Source of the DNA: Flammeovirgaceae bacterium UBA6059
GTDB taxonomy: Bacteria > Bacteroidota > Bacteroidia > Cytophagales > Cyclobacteriaceae
Length of the DNA: 64,000 nt
NCBI GenBank assembly: GCA_002435755.1
Contig: DIYH01000030.1
Coordinates: forward strand, 212,071 to 276,070
Direction of reading: 5' to 3'
The position numbers were made by a program, and so were the translations under genes. Under the pieces are notes generated by a model. The model searched no databases and was not told where the DNA came from. It saw nothing but the letters and a program-made list of their open reading frames with translations. How positions within the stretch are numbered: position 1 is the first letter of the stretch; each line of letters starts with the position of its first letter. This document shows, piece after piece, positions 19,211-28,260 of this stretch.

Positions 19211-20098
19211 ATGCGAGGAGTTAAACCTATCAAGGAAGAAGTCAAAGTCATCAACTTCTGGAATTTTGACGAAAACAACAGGTTGTTTTTCAGACACCAG
19301 ACTGAGCTTCACAATAGAGTCGGTGAGTTCGTCAGACCGCACCGACTCAAATATTTCGCAGTAAGATGGTTTATTCAGGGTACTACTACCCTTTACCTCG
19401 ATCATGTACCCTATCACATCAAACCCAATACCTTCATGCTGGCAGGGCCAAGTCAGATCAGTGCCTTCGAACCTCTAACTGAGGGTGGAGGATTCGAAAC
19501 CAAGACTGTTGCGTTTGATCATAACCTGGTGAGTATGATGGACTTTGACGAAAAGACGGTGCTCATGTTGAGTGGCACTGCATCTCATCTCTTTTTTCAT
19601 ATGCCCGAGGATCATGTTGATAGCCTCTCGCATTTTTTTCATCTCATCGAAAAAGAATATCAGGAGCCAAGCTCGATAGAGCGTGACCAGATCCTGGCTT
19701 ACCTGATCAAGGCATTGATATTACAAGCCATACGCGTGAATGGTGGCAGAAACAAACTAACGTCTAACAGTGAGTATGAAAACCTGTACAAGCAGTTTCT
19801 CGAAGCGTTAGAGGCACACTTCACGGATAAGCATACCCTATCGGAATACGCTGCGTTACTGAATGTCAATGAAAAAAGACTGAGCCGGGCATGCCAGGCG
19901 ATCACCAAAACTACGCCTGGCAAGATCATACACCGAAGACTCGACTATGAAGCGAAGCGTTTGCTTTACTATACCAGCAACAATGTCAAAGAGATTGGCT
20001 ACCACCTTGGCTTCAAAGATCCGGCACACTTCAACAAGTTTTTCAAAAAAATGAATGGCTACAACCCCGGCACCTTACGGAAGCAGGTCTCTGCATAA
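19211..20098 (+). CDS. AraC-family transcriptional regulator
   Basis: 295 residues. The N-terminal half is cupin-like (TTTLYLDHVPYHIKPNTFMLAGP). The C-terminal HTHs are TLSEYAALLNVNEKRLSRACQAITKTTPGKII and EIGYHLGFKDPAHFNKFFKKMNGYNPGTLR, the canonical AraC signature. It stands alone, so its targets are unclear; the preceding DUF4136 gene and the following OmpA fusion are the nearest neighbours. A CCTATCGGAA copy lies at 19837-19846. Confidence 0.9.
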   Translation: MRGVKPIKEEVKVINFWNFDENNRLFFRHQTELHNRVGEFVRPHRLKYFAVRWFIQGTTTLYLDHVPYHIKPNTFMLAGPSQISAFEPLTEGGGFETKTVAFDHNLVSMMDFDEKTVLMLSGTASHLFFHMPEDHVDSLSHFFHLIEKEYQEPSSIERDQILAYLIKALILQAIRVNGGRNKLTSNSEYENLYKQFLEALEAHFTDKHTLSEYAALLNVNEKRLSRACQAITKTTPGKIIHRRLDYEAKRLLYYTSNNVKEIGYHLGFKDPAHFNKFFKKMNGYNPGTLRKQVSA

Positions 20099-20234
20099 CC
20101 TCAAACTGTCTCAATCAGACAACAATCAGTAAGATATTGCCAACGACCTAATACTTCTCCACACGTTAGTTACCGTATAGGCCAGTGATAGTCAGATGTA
20201 GTTTTAAGTAATGTTCATTGTTTGAGTTTTGAGT

Positions 20235-20266
20235 AGCCCCGTGAATTGGATTCCGGGGCTTTTTTG
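20235..20266 (+). terminator. Strong rho-independent terminator
   Basis: AGCCCCG (20235-20241) pairs perfectly with CGGGGCT (20254-20260), followed by TTTTTT. It lies 136 bp after the AraC stop and about 115 bp before the OmpA fusion, so it ends the AraC transcript or a short independent RNA. Confidence 0.75.
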
Positions 20267-20381
20267 TCTCTCCGAGTCATAACACTTCAGTGCTCCAAAA
20301 TTCTATTGATCGATGTATAATATACCGTCATCATGGTATTGAAAATTGCAGTATAGCCTGCTAGGTTTAATGATAAATTTC

Positions 20382-21665
20382 ATGATGAAATCATATAGCA
20401 GCATATTTCTACTCCTGTGTTGGGTACAAGTTTTTGCTCAAGACAATGACGAATTGATCAATGCTATTGGCTTGCAAAGCGGATCTTATATGTATCAAAC
20501 ACCAAGTTCTTATCAACAGACTAATCTGATGGGTGGTAGCATCATGAATTACTCACCAGAGGCTCTTTTTGATCAAGGACATAAGGTCTGGTGTTCCCAA
20601 AAAAAGTCCCAATTTCCTCATGAGTTTGTTATGGAGCTTACAGAGCCTTATATAATTGAAAAACTCGTATTTAATAATCAAGTAGAGGCGACTCAAGGTA
20701 TAGCAACAAAGAAAGTCTCGGTAGCTTTTTCAACTACAGACCCTGATTATGGGTTCGTGAATATTGGTGAATATTCGTTAGAACCAGGAAACGTTCATGA
20801 GATTGAGATAGACCCTGGCGAAGCAAGATGGATCAAGCTGAGTATTCTTTCTAATCATGGCAATAAAAGCTACACAGAACTATCTGAGTTTCAAGCTTGG
20901 GGTAAGCATAAACATCCTGAGATCAGACCTGTCAATGTGGAAGGAAAGTGGGAGACTAATTGGGGTTGGGTTCAGTTTGGACAGAATGGTAGCTCAATAA
21001 CTGGGAATTATCAATACAATGGAGGTGTAATCAGATACGGTGGTATTAACCGCAACATGATCACCTACAAATGGGTCGAAGATATAGTCAATCAACAGGG
21101 GTGGACCTTATTATTTATGAATCGTGAAGGGACACGCCTTACAGGTGTATGGTGCCAGAATGAGGACTGGAGTGACTATGGTTTCTGGATCATGGAACGT
21201 GATAAAGGAGTCCCTATGGAAGAAAGAATTGCTTCTATGACTGTAGAAGAATCAAATAATGTGGTAGTTGATGAGGTAGAAAAAGAAGTTGTAGAAGAGA
21301 TGGGGAAGTCTCTTGAAGAAGAAGGTAAATTGATCCTTTATGGTATCAACTTTAAAACCAATTCATCTGAGCTGCTACCAGAGTCTTTTGCCGTGCTTAA
21401 TCAAGTGGCTGAACTTCTCAATCAACAGGAGGACCTCATTATTCGAATTGAAGGTCATACTGACAATGTGGGAAGTGACTCATACAACCTGACTCTATCA
21501 CAAGACAGGGCCTCTTCAGTCAAATCATACTTTGTCAATTCAAAGGGGGTCGATGAGAATAGAATAGAGGCTTTAGGCAAAGGTGAGGTTGCTCCAATTG
21601 CTAGCAACGATTTAGAATCAGGGAGATCAGCTAACCGACGTGTTGAAATATACCCGATCAAATGA
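20382..21665 (+). CDS. OmpA-family protein with discoidin-like and lipocalin-like domains
   Basis: About 427 residues from the ATG at 20382, giving a signal peptide ending VFAQ. Domain order: residues about 20-175 resemble an F5/8-type C (discoidin) domain (QFPHEFVMELTEPYIIEKLVFNN, RWIKLSILSN); about 180-275 is a small beta domain (GKWETNWGWVQFGQNG, SITGNYQYNGG) of lipocalin-like type; then an acidic coiled linker rich in Glu/Val; then an OmpA C-terminal domain (ILYGINFKTNSSELLPES, IRIEGHTDNVGSDSYNLTLSQDRA), including the Asp and Arg that bind peptidoglycan diaminopimelate. It probably tethers a carbohydrate- or ligand-binding module to the cell wall. Confidence 0.85.
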   Translation: MMKSYSSIFLLLCWVQVFAQDNDELINAIGLQSGSYMYQTPSSYQQTNLMGGSIMNYSPEALFDQGHKVWCSQKKSQFPHEFVMELTEPYIIEKLVFNNQVEATQGIATKKVSVAFSTTDPDYGFVNIGEYSLEPGNVHEIEIDPGEARWIKLSILSNHGNKSYTELSEFQAWGKHKHPEIRPVNVEGKWETNWGWVQFGQNGSSITGNYQYNGGVIRYGGINRNMITYKWVEDIVNQQGWTLLFMNREGTRLTGVWCQNEDWSDYGFWIMERDKGVPMEERIASMTVEESNNVVVDEVEKEVVEEMGKSLEEEGKLILYGINFKTNSSELLPESFAVLNQVAELLNQQEDLIIRIEGHTDNVGSDSYNLTLSQDRASSVKSYFVNSKGVDENRIEALGKGEVAPIASNDLESGRSANRRVEIYPIK

Positions 21666-21772
21666 CCAATACGGTTAAACGGTCTTAAAGTCTAACTCCA
21701 GTTAATTCGATTCAGAAACTCTCAAATATTGCGAATCGAATTGTACAGCCGCATTTATTTTTTCTCTGTCAT

Positions 21773-22360
21773 TCAGGCAATCCGGGCCTCTAGTTCAGTG
21801 ATCTGTTCATCTTTCTTGGCAATCAACGCCTGTACCTCATCTGCATGAAATAATTGGGGAATGTGCTGCGGACAATTCCAGTCAAAGGCCTCCACATGAA
21901 GCAATATAATTCGTTCCGGTCTTGATTTGTAGGTTGTGTCTAGAAGGCGCTGGGTCAACGAAGGATCATCATCGAGGGCCAGCACTTCGGCTCTTGCATA
22001 CAGTTTCAGACGTGCTCGCGCAGCATAGTCTACCATGATGAGCGAGACCTTATCATGCGCCTTAAGATTGCCTACCGAAATATATTGCTTATTGCCAGTG
22101 AAATCCAAAAAAGCCAACGTCTGGTCATCAAGTACTTGCAAGAAGCCCTTCGGACCTCCACGATGCTGGATATAGGGAAAACCATTCTGGCCATAAGTAG
22201 CCATGAAGAGACTGTCGCGCTCAGAGATAAAGTGCTCTTCAGCCGTACCCAAACCACTGCGGTCAGAGCGCTCTTCATGTCGCGCATAGCTATCGCGACT
22301 GCCTTGCTCACTTTGGACGTCTTTGATATCATTGGTGAATGCTGTAATGGAGTAGTTCAT
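21773..22360 (-). CDS. Pyridoxamine-5'-phosphate-oxidase-like flavoprotein
   Basis: 195 residues. The split-barrel FMN-binding pattern appears in ERDSLFMATYGQNGFPYIQHRGGPKGFLQVLDDQTLAFLDFTGNKQYISVGNL and KVSLIMVDYAARARLKLYARAEV. This is the PNPOx-like superfamily branch found as general FMN or F420/heme-handling proteins, not the B6-biosynthetic enzyme. The C-terminal coil (ADEVQALIAKKDEQITELEARIA) is typical of the same branch. It stands alone. Confidence 0.85.
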   Translation of the reverse strand: MNYSITAFTNDIKDVQSEQGSRDSYARHEERSDRSGLGTAEEHFISERDSLFMATYGQNGFPYIQHRGGPKGFLQVLDDQTLAFLDFTGNKQYISVGNLKAHDKVSLIMVDYAARARLKLYARAEVLALDDDPSLTQRLLDTTYKSRPERIILLHVEAFDWNCPQHIPQLFHADEVQALIAKKDEQITELEARIA

Positions 22361-22727
22361 TGCATTGATTGTTGTACTCTTGGTTTTACGCGCTAGTAGT
22401 CGTCTTAGTAGAACTAAGAGTCATGTTCGGATGGCAGTTGTCGGCTGGGTGATAGTTGAGTATCCAGAAAACAACATTTTGAGTTTTGCTATCACACTCC
22501 TGTCAGACATAGGAAGGTGCTCGACAGTTTCAATATTCTCACCGGTCTATGCCATCCTGTCTACAAAGTAGTCTGTAAGAACCAGCAGCATATCCAAATA
22601 AGCACCACAGGTAGTAGGTAAACCTTCTCGAATACTTTAACTCATCTGAGTTTTTCATAAGCGCTAATCGTGGATACACTCAAATTGACCGATAGGTGAA
22701 TCACCGTAGTAATTATGAAGCGTGAAA
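22361..22727. other. Intergenic stretch, no gene supported
   Basis: 367 bases between the PNPOx-like gene and a small open frame. I see open frames of at most 68 codons without family resemblance, no clear hairpin and no repeat. It must hold the promoter of the PNPOx-like gene. Confidence 0.5.
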
Positions 22728-22991
22728 ATGATATTCATATACATAAACTCTATGGACATGTTACTCTCCCACTACGACCACATTCATGACCTGATCAATC
22801 ACCGCATCGAGATCGAACATAAGAACCAATACAAGGTAGTGGACGTACTGGGTTACAATGTGGATACCCGTACGGTCTACATTGAATATATGTTCAAAGA
22901 AGGTGAACATCATGCTCAAAAGGTCTCCTATCGCAAAATCTGGAACTGGATCAAAAAAGCATCAAGATTGCAGCATCGGGTACTTAAGTGA
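22728..22991 (+). CDS. Small hypothetical protein
   Basis: 87 residues from the ATG at 22728. Composition looks protein-like: His/Tyr-rich N-terminal half (SHYDHIHDLINHRIEIEHKN), then two beta-type strands (YKVVDVLGYNVDTRTVYIEYMF) and a basic helical end. Later Met codons give shorter options. I recognise no family, and the next gene is 134 bp away. Confidence 0.45.
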   Translation: MIFIYINSMDMLLSHYDHIHDLINHRIEIEHKNQYKVVDVLGYNVDTRTVYIEYMFKEGEHHAQKVSYRKIWNWIKKASRLQHRVLK

Positions 22992-23125
22992 GCTTCTATT
23001 GATAAAGGATAATACCTCGTTATCAAGGCACTTCTACATGACGTTAAACACCTGTATCCAAATCAAGCGTGTAAACAAAATTCAGCCTAAGTTTACTCTC
23101 GCTGACATATGTCTATGAATGCGAT

Positions 23126-23845
23126 ATGCTAAAGGAAACGATCAGACAGTGGATTGACCACTCCTACTTCTCAAAGCTACTTAAGCAAAAGAAAGAAGCG
23201 GTATGGGCTCATGTCTATCATGACAGCATCAGGGATAAACCCTGGCTTACTAACGCCAACTTCAATGTTGGCCGGTGGGCATGCAATTATTCCTTCTTAT
23301 ATGTACTTAATCGGATACTAAGTGATTACAAGCCTACAAGTATCCTTGAGTTAGGTCTGGGTGAATCCTCCAGGATGATCTCTCTTCACCTAGAACATTC
23401 ACTGGCTAATGCTACACACACCATACTGGAGAGTGATCCTGACTGGCAAATTCACTTCACACGGCTCGTCGACCTCTGCGATCGCTCAACGATCCATATG
23501 AGTGAACCGGAGACTAAAACCATCAATGGACAAAAGACCATAGGCTTTAAAGACACAGCCATTTTCGCTAGTCAAAAGTTCGACCTCTACATTGTCGATG
23601 CGCCCGGTGGCTCTCACAGATTTTCTAGACCTGATATTCTAACCTTATTGGCAGATGCCACTCCTAAAGACCAATTCATCATAATCATAGATGATTTTGA
23701 TAGATCAGGTGAGCGAGAGACCTATCGGGAATTGAGAAAACAGTTATCCAGTAAGGGGATTGCTACTTATCCTGAAGTATACGAAGGAGTGAAGACCGTA
23801 CTCGCTTTGGGCACTGAGCAATACAAATTTGTCCAAAGCCTCTAG
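23126..23845 (+). CDS. Methyltransferase-like protein (class I Rossmann fold)
   Basis: 239 residues. A nucleotide-binding motif I is visible as SILELGLGESSRMI, then a strand KFDLYIVDAPGG and an acidic strand FIIIIDDFDRSGE. This is the layout of class I SAM-dependent methyltransferases of the sugar/polysaccharide-associated type. The second Rossmann strand (HTILESDPDWQ) carries an acidic residue as expected. Substrate unknown. No partner genes adjoin it. It shares only the general fold with the methyltransferase at 4420. Confidence 0.6.
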   Translation: MLKETIRQWIDHSYFSKLLKQKKEAVWAHVYHDSIRDKPWLTNANFNVGRWACNYSFLYVLNRILSDYKPTSILELGLGESSRMISLHLEHSLANATHTILESDPDWQIHFTRLVDLCDRSTIHMSEPETKTINGQKTIGFKDTAIFASQKFDLYIVDAPGGSHRFSRPDILTLLADATPKDQFIIIIDDFDRSGERETYRELRKQLSSKGIATYPEVYEGVKTVLALGTEQYKFVQSL

Positions 23846-23970
23846 ATTACGCTCACAAATAGTACGGAAAGCTTGAGGTTGTTTTATTTTCAATAGAAAC
23901 AATAAAGCATTGATCTCAGCTTGGGTTTGATTGATCACAAGCAAAATGACTTTAGGATCAATGACAATCA

Positions 23971-23980
23971 TTCCGGTAGG
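23971..23980 (-). repeat. Intergenic copy of the repeated 10-mer CCTACCGGAA
   Basis: One of at least 11 exact copies in the window. On the plus strand the others start at 4362, 5184, 9733, 14909, 15871 and 45101; on the minus strand (as TTCCGGTAGG) at 14970, 18236, 44359 and 61900. CCTATCGGAA occurs at 19837, 46628 and 47020 (+) and at 9027 and 57498 (-). This copy lies outside any gene, between the methyltransferase-like gene and the PII-like gene. Confidence 0.8.
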
Positions 23981-24051
23981 CTATCCGGGTCTCAGATAGA
24001 AAACGGCAGTAAAACTCTTCTGGTATCTAAACCAAACTTAGAAGCTGGCAA

Positions 24052-24354
24052 TCACCCCTTCACTCCCATGTGCCTCAATACAGGTACAGTAAATACCACG
24101 CCATTTCTGTCATTGATATACTTCTCAAGATCCCCAAATATGTCCTCCACCATAGCCTCTCCTACCAGACAAATAAGCATTGTGCTCCTCGTTGTAGGAA
24201 GTAATCCCTCTGACAAATGATCTCCCGTTTTTATACCCTTACCCCTGAAGATTTCAAGAGCTGTATAGCCATGTACACCAAGGTCTTCAAGATGGTCCAC
24301 TAACTGTTCCAGGTATGAGTTAGATATGATTATTTCCAGTTTTTGTAATGCCAT
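24052..24354 (-). CDS. PII-like signalling protein (SbtB-type)
   Basis: 100 residues with the small ferredoxin-like PII fold: LEIIISNSYLEQLVDHLEDLGVHGYTALEIFRGKG, a T-loop region (KTGDHLSEGLLPTTR), then STMLICLVGEAMVEDIFGDLEKYI. It starts 4 bp after the bicarbonate-transporter gene. The pairing is that of SbtA and its PII-like partner SbtB, which binds the transporter in response to adenine nucleotides in cyanobacteria. The C-terminal Cys-containing loop of cyanobacterial SbtB is absent, so redox control of that kind is not expected. Confidence 0.82.
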   Translation of the reverse strand: MALQKLEIIISNSYLEQLVDHLEDLGVHGYTALEIFRGKGIKTGDHLSEGLLPTTRSTMLICLVGEAMVEDIFGDLEKYINDRNGVVFTVPVLRHMGVKG

Positions 24355-24358
24355 GATA

Positions 24359-25339
24359 TTAAGCCCAAATTGTTTGAATCAAATAATAGTAAAGCGGTAT
24401 CCCCACTGCTATGTTAAATGTGAAAGTCACCCCTAGTGACATGGGCAGCAGGATGCTCATGTTTGCCTGTGGCACAGCCATACGCATGGCGGCCGGTATT
24501 GCGATGTAAGAAGCACTTGCCAGCAGCACAGTTTGCAGTAGCGCATCACCTGGTGAATATCCTAGTACATAGGAAATGGCAATTCCGAATAGTGCAACGA
24601 CTGGTGGAAAAACAGTAGCGAATGACACCACAAAACCCCCAGCCTGCCCCAGCTCCCTGATCCTACGTGCGGCAAGAAGTCCCATGTCGAGCATATACAG
24701 GCTGAGCATCCCAAAAAAGATCTCATTGACGAATGGCTTCAGCTCCTTCTCGCCTGTTTCTCCGGCGATATAGCCGATCAGCAAACTACCAACCAGCAAA
24801 AGCACTGACCCATTAAAAAAAGCCTCTCGCAGGATATGACCAATACTGCCTTTTGTGACTTCTTCCCCTTCACCCGGCTTTCTGTTAAGCCTTATCAGAA
24901 TCAAACCCGCGATAATCGCTGGTGACTCCATTAATGCCATTCCTGCTACCATATAACCACCAAAAGTCACTTCCTGAGCCTCTAAAAATGCAGTAGCAGT
25001 AGCAAACGTGACAGCAGAAATGGAACCATAAGTAGCTGCTACAGCACCCGCATCATACACATTGAGCTTGCGCTTGAGGATGTGGTACATCCCAAAAGGG
25101 ATAAGGAATGAGCCGAGTATACAAACCGTCATTACTACGATGACCTGGCTACTGAACCCGCTGTGAAAAAGCTCTTCTCCTCCTTTGATCCCGATATCAA
25201 ACAAAAGGTAAATGCTCAAAAACTTGGCTATCTGAGGTGGAATCTCCAAATCAGATTTCAATAATATGGCCAGCATTCCCAGGAAGAAAAATAGGGTTGC
25301 CGGATGTGCAAAATTCTCTAATATAGTGTTTAGGCTCAT
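24359..25339 (-). CDS. Sodium-dependent bicarbonate transporter, SbtA-like
   Basis: 326 residues from the ATG at 25339; an upstream Met at 25444 would add 35 unlikely residues. About ten TM segments show the inverted-repeat fold of the Sbt_1 (DUF897) family: FLSIYLLFDIGIKGG, AATYGSISAVTFATATAF, MALMESPAIIAGLIL, YMLDMGLLAARRIREL, ASASYIAIPAAMRMAVP. In cyanobacteria SbtA imports bicarbonate with Na+. The adjacent PII-like gene supports the same assignment here. In a heterotroph the bicarbonate may supply anaplerotic carboxylases. Confidence 0.9.
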   Translation of the reverse strand: MSLNTILENFAHPATLFFFLGMLAILLKSDLEIPPQIAKFLSIYLLFDIGIKGGEELFHSGFSSQVIVVMTVCILGSFLIPFGMYHILKRKLNVYDAGAVAATYGSISAVTFATATAFLEAQEVTFGGYMVAGMALMESPAIIAGLILIRLNRKPGEGEEVTKGSIGHILREAFFNGSVLLLVGSLLIGYIAGETGEKELKPFVNEIFFGMLSLYMLDMGLLAARRIRELGQAGGFVVSFATVFPPVVALFGIAISYVLGYSPGDALLQTVLLASASYIAIPAAMRMAVPQANMSILLPMSLGVTFTFNIAVGIPLYYYLIQTIWA

Positions 25340-25462
25340 TATTAATTTCTTTGAATTAGTTATCACAGACAAATAGCCATACTGGCTATTTGTCCTGAAA
25401 AAACATAGCTGATAAAATGAGGCGAGGTGAGCTAATGCCCACATCAGTATGTCAAAAAGAAA

Positions 25463-25798
25463 TTAACAGAATGGGATCTTTAGAGAGCAGTATTTCAGAA
25501 ACAAGTCAATCTGCACTCGGGTAAATAGATCTACCCTGTTACCTTGTCGCTTAAAACAGGAGTAGTTCTTTAGCCCAAGTTCGAAGGGTGATTGTACGAT
25601 AAGAGCCCCATGCCCTGAGGAGGGTAAGAACCTAAAAACGTCCTTTCCTTCAGCTCTTTCTTCAAGCTCTTCTATCTCAGTTGGTCTACTTTCTATCAAC
25701 TCCTCCTGTTCCAGGTAGTAGGACCGGGTGTCTACCAATGTCAGTGCCCCAAGAAGGAGAAAGGAAATAAAGATCAGTAAGGATTTGTTACGAACCAC
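25463..25798 (-). CDS. Hypothetical single-pass membrane protein
   Basis: 111 residues starting with GTG. One N-terminal TM segment (LLIFISFLLLGALTLV) is followed by a Glu-rich stretch (EQEELIESRPTEIEELEERAEGK) and a C-terminal part with three Cys. It is 123 bp upstream of the SbtA-like gene on the same strand and divergent from the Crp-like regulator. Possibly secreted or periplasmic. Family not recognised; could be spurious. Confidence 0.45.
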   Translation of the reverse strand: MVRNKSLLIFISFLLLGALTLVDTRSYYLEQEELIESRPTEIEELEERAEGKDVFRFLPSSGHGALIVQSPFELGLKNYSCFKRQGNRVDLFTRVQIDLFLKYCSLKIPFC

Positions 25799-25896
25799 AG
25801 GCCAAATAAATGATGGTTCTCAACTAAAAAACAGGACTTAAGCATTGCTATTATGTAACAATAGTCACATTTTAACTTAGCATAAATCAAAAAAGG

Positions 25897-26577
25897 TTGA
25901 AAATAGATATTCAAAAATTCGATTTCAAAAGTGACAAGATACTGTCTTCGCTCTCTGCCTATGAAAAGGAGCTTTTTTTGGAACAGACTGAATCGCTATC
26001 CTTTAAAAAAGGAAAGCTGATTTTTTATGAAGGGGGTATACCAACAGGGGCCTTTCTTGTAGAAAGTGGGCGTGCCAAAATCTATAAAACAGGTCTGGAT
26101 GGAAAAGACCAGATCTTTTATGTATATAAAACAGGCGATCTGCTTGGTTATCACGCCCTACTCTGTGACGAACACTATGAGGATTCTTGCGAAGCGCTGG
26201 AAGACTGTAAGATTTCGTTTATTAGCAAAACCAACTTTGAGGAGCTGATCCATAACATACCTGACTTGAATAAGCTCTTGATCCAGAATATGAGTCACGA
26301 ATTTGGGGTCCTGGTCAATACCATTACTATTTTGGCTCAAAAACCATTACGTGAAAGGCTCGCGCTATGGCTGCTCATACTTCATGAAAGATATGATAAG
26401 TACCAAATCCTTTTGCCTAGAGAGGACCTTGCCAACCTTATAGGTACCGCCAGAGAAAGCCTTGGCAGATTGCTAAAAGAGTTTAGAGAAGAAAATCTTA
26501 TCAGAATAGAAGGCCGTACCATTCACTGCACGGAAACAGCTGCGCTTCTCAAAATTGCCAGTTCTTTATACACCTGA
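25897..26577 (+). CDS. Crp/Fnr-family transcriptional regulator
   Basis: 226 residues. The start is TTG at 25897, preceded by AAAAAGG, which may serve as ribosome-binding site; no ATG fits. The N-terminal cNMP-binding fold is clear (SFKKGKLIFYEGGIPTGAFLVESGRAKIYKT, FYVYKTGDLLGYHALLCDEHYEDSCEALEDCKI). The C-terminal HTH_Crp is LPREDLANLIGTARESLGRLLKEFREENLIRI. No Fnr-type Cys cluster is seen at the N-terminus. It is divergent from the SbtA/SbtB-like genes, so control of bicarbonate uptake is a reasonable inference. Confidence 0.9.
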   Translation: MKIDIQKFDFKSDKILSSLSAYEKELFLEQTESLSFKKGKLIFYEGGIPTGAFLVESGRAKIYKTGLDGKDQIFYVYKTGDLLGYHALLCDEHYEDSCEALEDCKISFISKTNFEELIHNIPDLNKLLIQNMSHEFGVLVNTITILAQKPLRERLALWLLILHERYDKYQILLPREDLANLIGTARESLGRLLKEFREENLIRIEGRTIHCTETAALLKIASSLYT

Positions 26578-26912
26578 TAGACCTTCTTAGACTCCACTCT
26601 GATAACAAAATGCCTAATCAATATCATAAAATTCCCCTTAAGTGAATTGAAGAGCTTCGGACCACTGAGGCTTCTAAACACCACAACAATTCTGAACATT
26701 GAAAGAAAACAAGGGAAGACAATGGAAGGCCTTGTGCGCAGATATTATGGCTATGAGAAGGCCAACAATATTACGACTGGCTTCAACGATGAGAGCCAGA
26801 CTGCCAATACCAAACAGCACATAAACAACTGAAACCAGACTGGAGAATTGGTTAACTTGAAGTTCCTAATCAAAGAGGGTCAACGAAACTCTTAAAACTA
26901 AGACTTCACTTT
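26578..26912. other. Intergenic stretch, no gene supported
   Basis: 335 bases between the Crp-like regulator and the deacylase. One open frame of 61 codons (26647-26832) has no convincing start and no family resemblance. It probably carries the promoter of the deacylase. Confidence 0.5.
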
Positions 26913-27962
26913 ATGCACAAGAGGCATTTCTCAAAGCTAATCTTGATGATCATGTTGGCTTTTTCGGTCAACGTCATAGTAGCGCAAGAAGATTTCACAA
27001 GTAGTTTCAACAAGGCCCAAAGGCTTTCCAGAACGGATATTCGCACTGCTGTCAGCGATAATCAAAACAACAACAGTCATATTCCTGTCTCTATTATCAA
27101 AGGGAAAGCTGAGGGGCCAGTCTTCACCATAGTCGCAGGAGTACACGGGTATGAGTATCCCCCCATCATTGCCACTCAGGAACTACTGAACGAGATTGAT
27201 GAAGGGCAATTGACCGGAACACTTGTCATCATTCCTATCGCCAATATCCCATCTTTTTATGGCCGCTCCCCGTTCGTTAACCCGCAGGATCATCTGAACT
27301 TAAACCGGACTTTCCCAGGTAAACCAGATGGTTCTGTTACTGAACAGATTGCTGATTTTATTACAAATACAATTATCCCGGTAAGCGACATTTTCCTAGA
27401 CATTCATGGTGGAGATGCGAGTGAAGATCTCCTACCATTTGTCTGCTATTACAACAATGAGCAGAAACCAGAAAAGACAGGACTTGCCCGACAGCTGGCT
27501 GAAACAAGCGGTTTTCAATATATAGTTTCCTATCCCTACACCCTAAAGGATGATCAACCTGCTAAGTATGCATTCAAACAAGCAGTTCAGCTCGGCAAGA
27601 CCGCTTTGAGTATCGAAAGTGGTAAACTCGGCAATGTACAAGAAGAAGCTGTCGCTCTGACCAAGCGAGGCATATACAATATGCTGGCGGAACTGGAAAT
27701 GTATCCACAAAGTACCGAAGAGAATATCGCTATTACTCAGCTCAAGAATCAAGTGTATATGAGAGCCGAAAGTCAAGGTATCTTTTTCAGCGACTTAAGA
27801 TCTGGTGATACTGTGAAAGAAGGAGAAGTAGTTGGTCATGTCCAGGACGAATTTGGCAAGGTCTCTATTGAATTGAAAGCACCCCATTCAGGAATCATCC
27901 TATATAAGATCGGAACACCACCAGTAAATGTCGGGGAGACCATCATGTGCATTGCTTACTAA
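26913..27962 (+). CDS. Succinylglutamate desuccinylase/aspartoacylase-family deacylase
   Basis: 349 residues with a signal peptide (ending VIVAQ). The zinc-site pattern of M14-like deacylases is present: GVHGYEYP (His and Glu ligands), LNLNRTFPG (the Arg motif) and DIFLDIHGGD (His ligand). A C-terminal biotinyl-lipoyl-like beta extension follows (SGDTVKEGEVVGHVQDEFG, HSGIILYKIG), as in AstE/AspA-like secreted enzymes. Substrate unknown; a periplasmic N-acyl amino acid or peptide is likely. Confidence 0.88.
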   Translation: MHKRHFSKLILMIMLAFSVNVIVAQEDFTSSFNKAQRLSRTDIRTAVSDNQNNNSHIPVSIIKGKAEGPVFTIVAGVHGYEYPPIIATQELLNEIDEGQLTGTLVIIPIANIPSFYGRSPFVNPQDHLNLNRTFPGKPDGSVTEQIADFITNTIIPVSDIFLDIHGGDASEDLLPFVCYYNNEQKPEKTGLARQLAETSGFQYIVSYPYTLKDDQPAKYAFKQAVQLGKTALSIESGKLGNVQEEAVALTKRGIYNMLAELEMYPQSTEENIAITQLKNQVYMRAESQGIFFSDLRSGDTVKEGEVVGHVQDEFGKVSIELKAPHSGIILYKIGTPPVNVGETIMCIAY

Positions 27963-27974
27963 TCTGTGTAATCC

Positions 27975-28260
27975 AGGGTTTGAAAACTGTCACCCTTCCG
28001 GAATATCTAATACCCGTTGAAAAAAGGAGATCATGGTCTTCGACTACCAAGCACAGCAGGAGTACAATTCAACCTATAGATAATACATTCATCTTCCTGC
28101 TGGAAGGTAGCAAAGAAGTGTTTTCTAATCAGAAATCGACAGACATCTCCAACACCAAGTGAGCTAGCCTTTCCAGCCAATATGAGTATTTCCACACTCA
28201 AGAGGAAGTTGAGATACGCTTTCAAACTTCAACTAGCAAGTGGTTTTAAGAAAAAAGGTA
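27975..28260 (+). pseudogene. Degenerate AraC-family regulator relic
   Basis: Pieces in different plus-strand frames match the order of an AraC regulator: LPEYLIPVEK (about 28000), MVFDYQAQQEYNSTYR (from 28033), FIFLLEGSKEVFSNQKSTDISNT (about 28090-28160, stops at 28160) and an HTH-like end NMSISTLKRKLRYAF (about 28181-28225). Most of the middle is missing and the frames shift. Several short homologies in order make a relic more likely than chance, but no single piece proves it. Confidence 0.45.
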
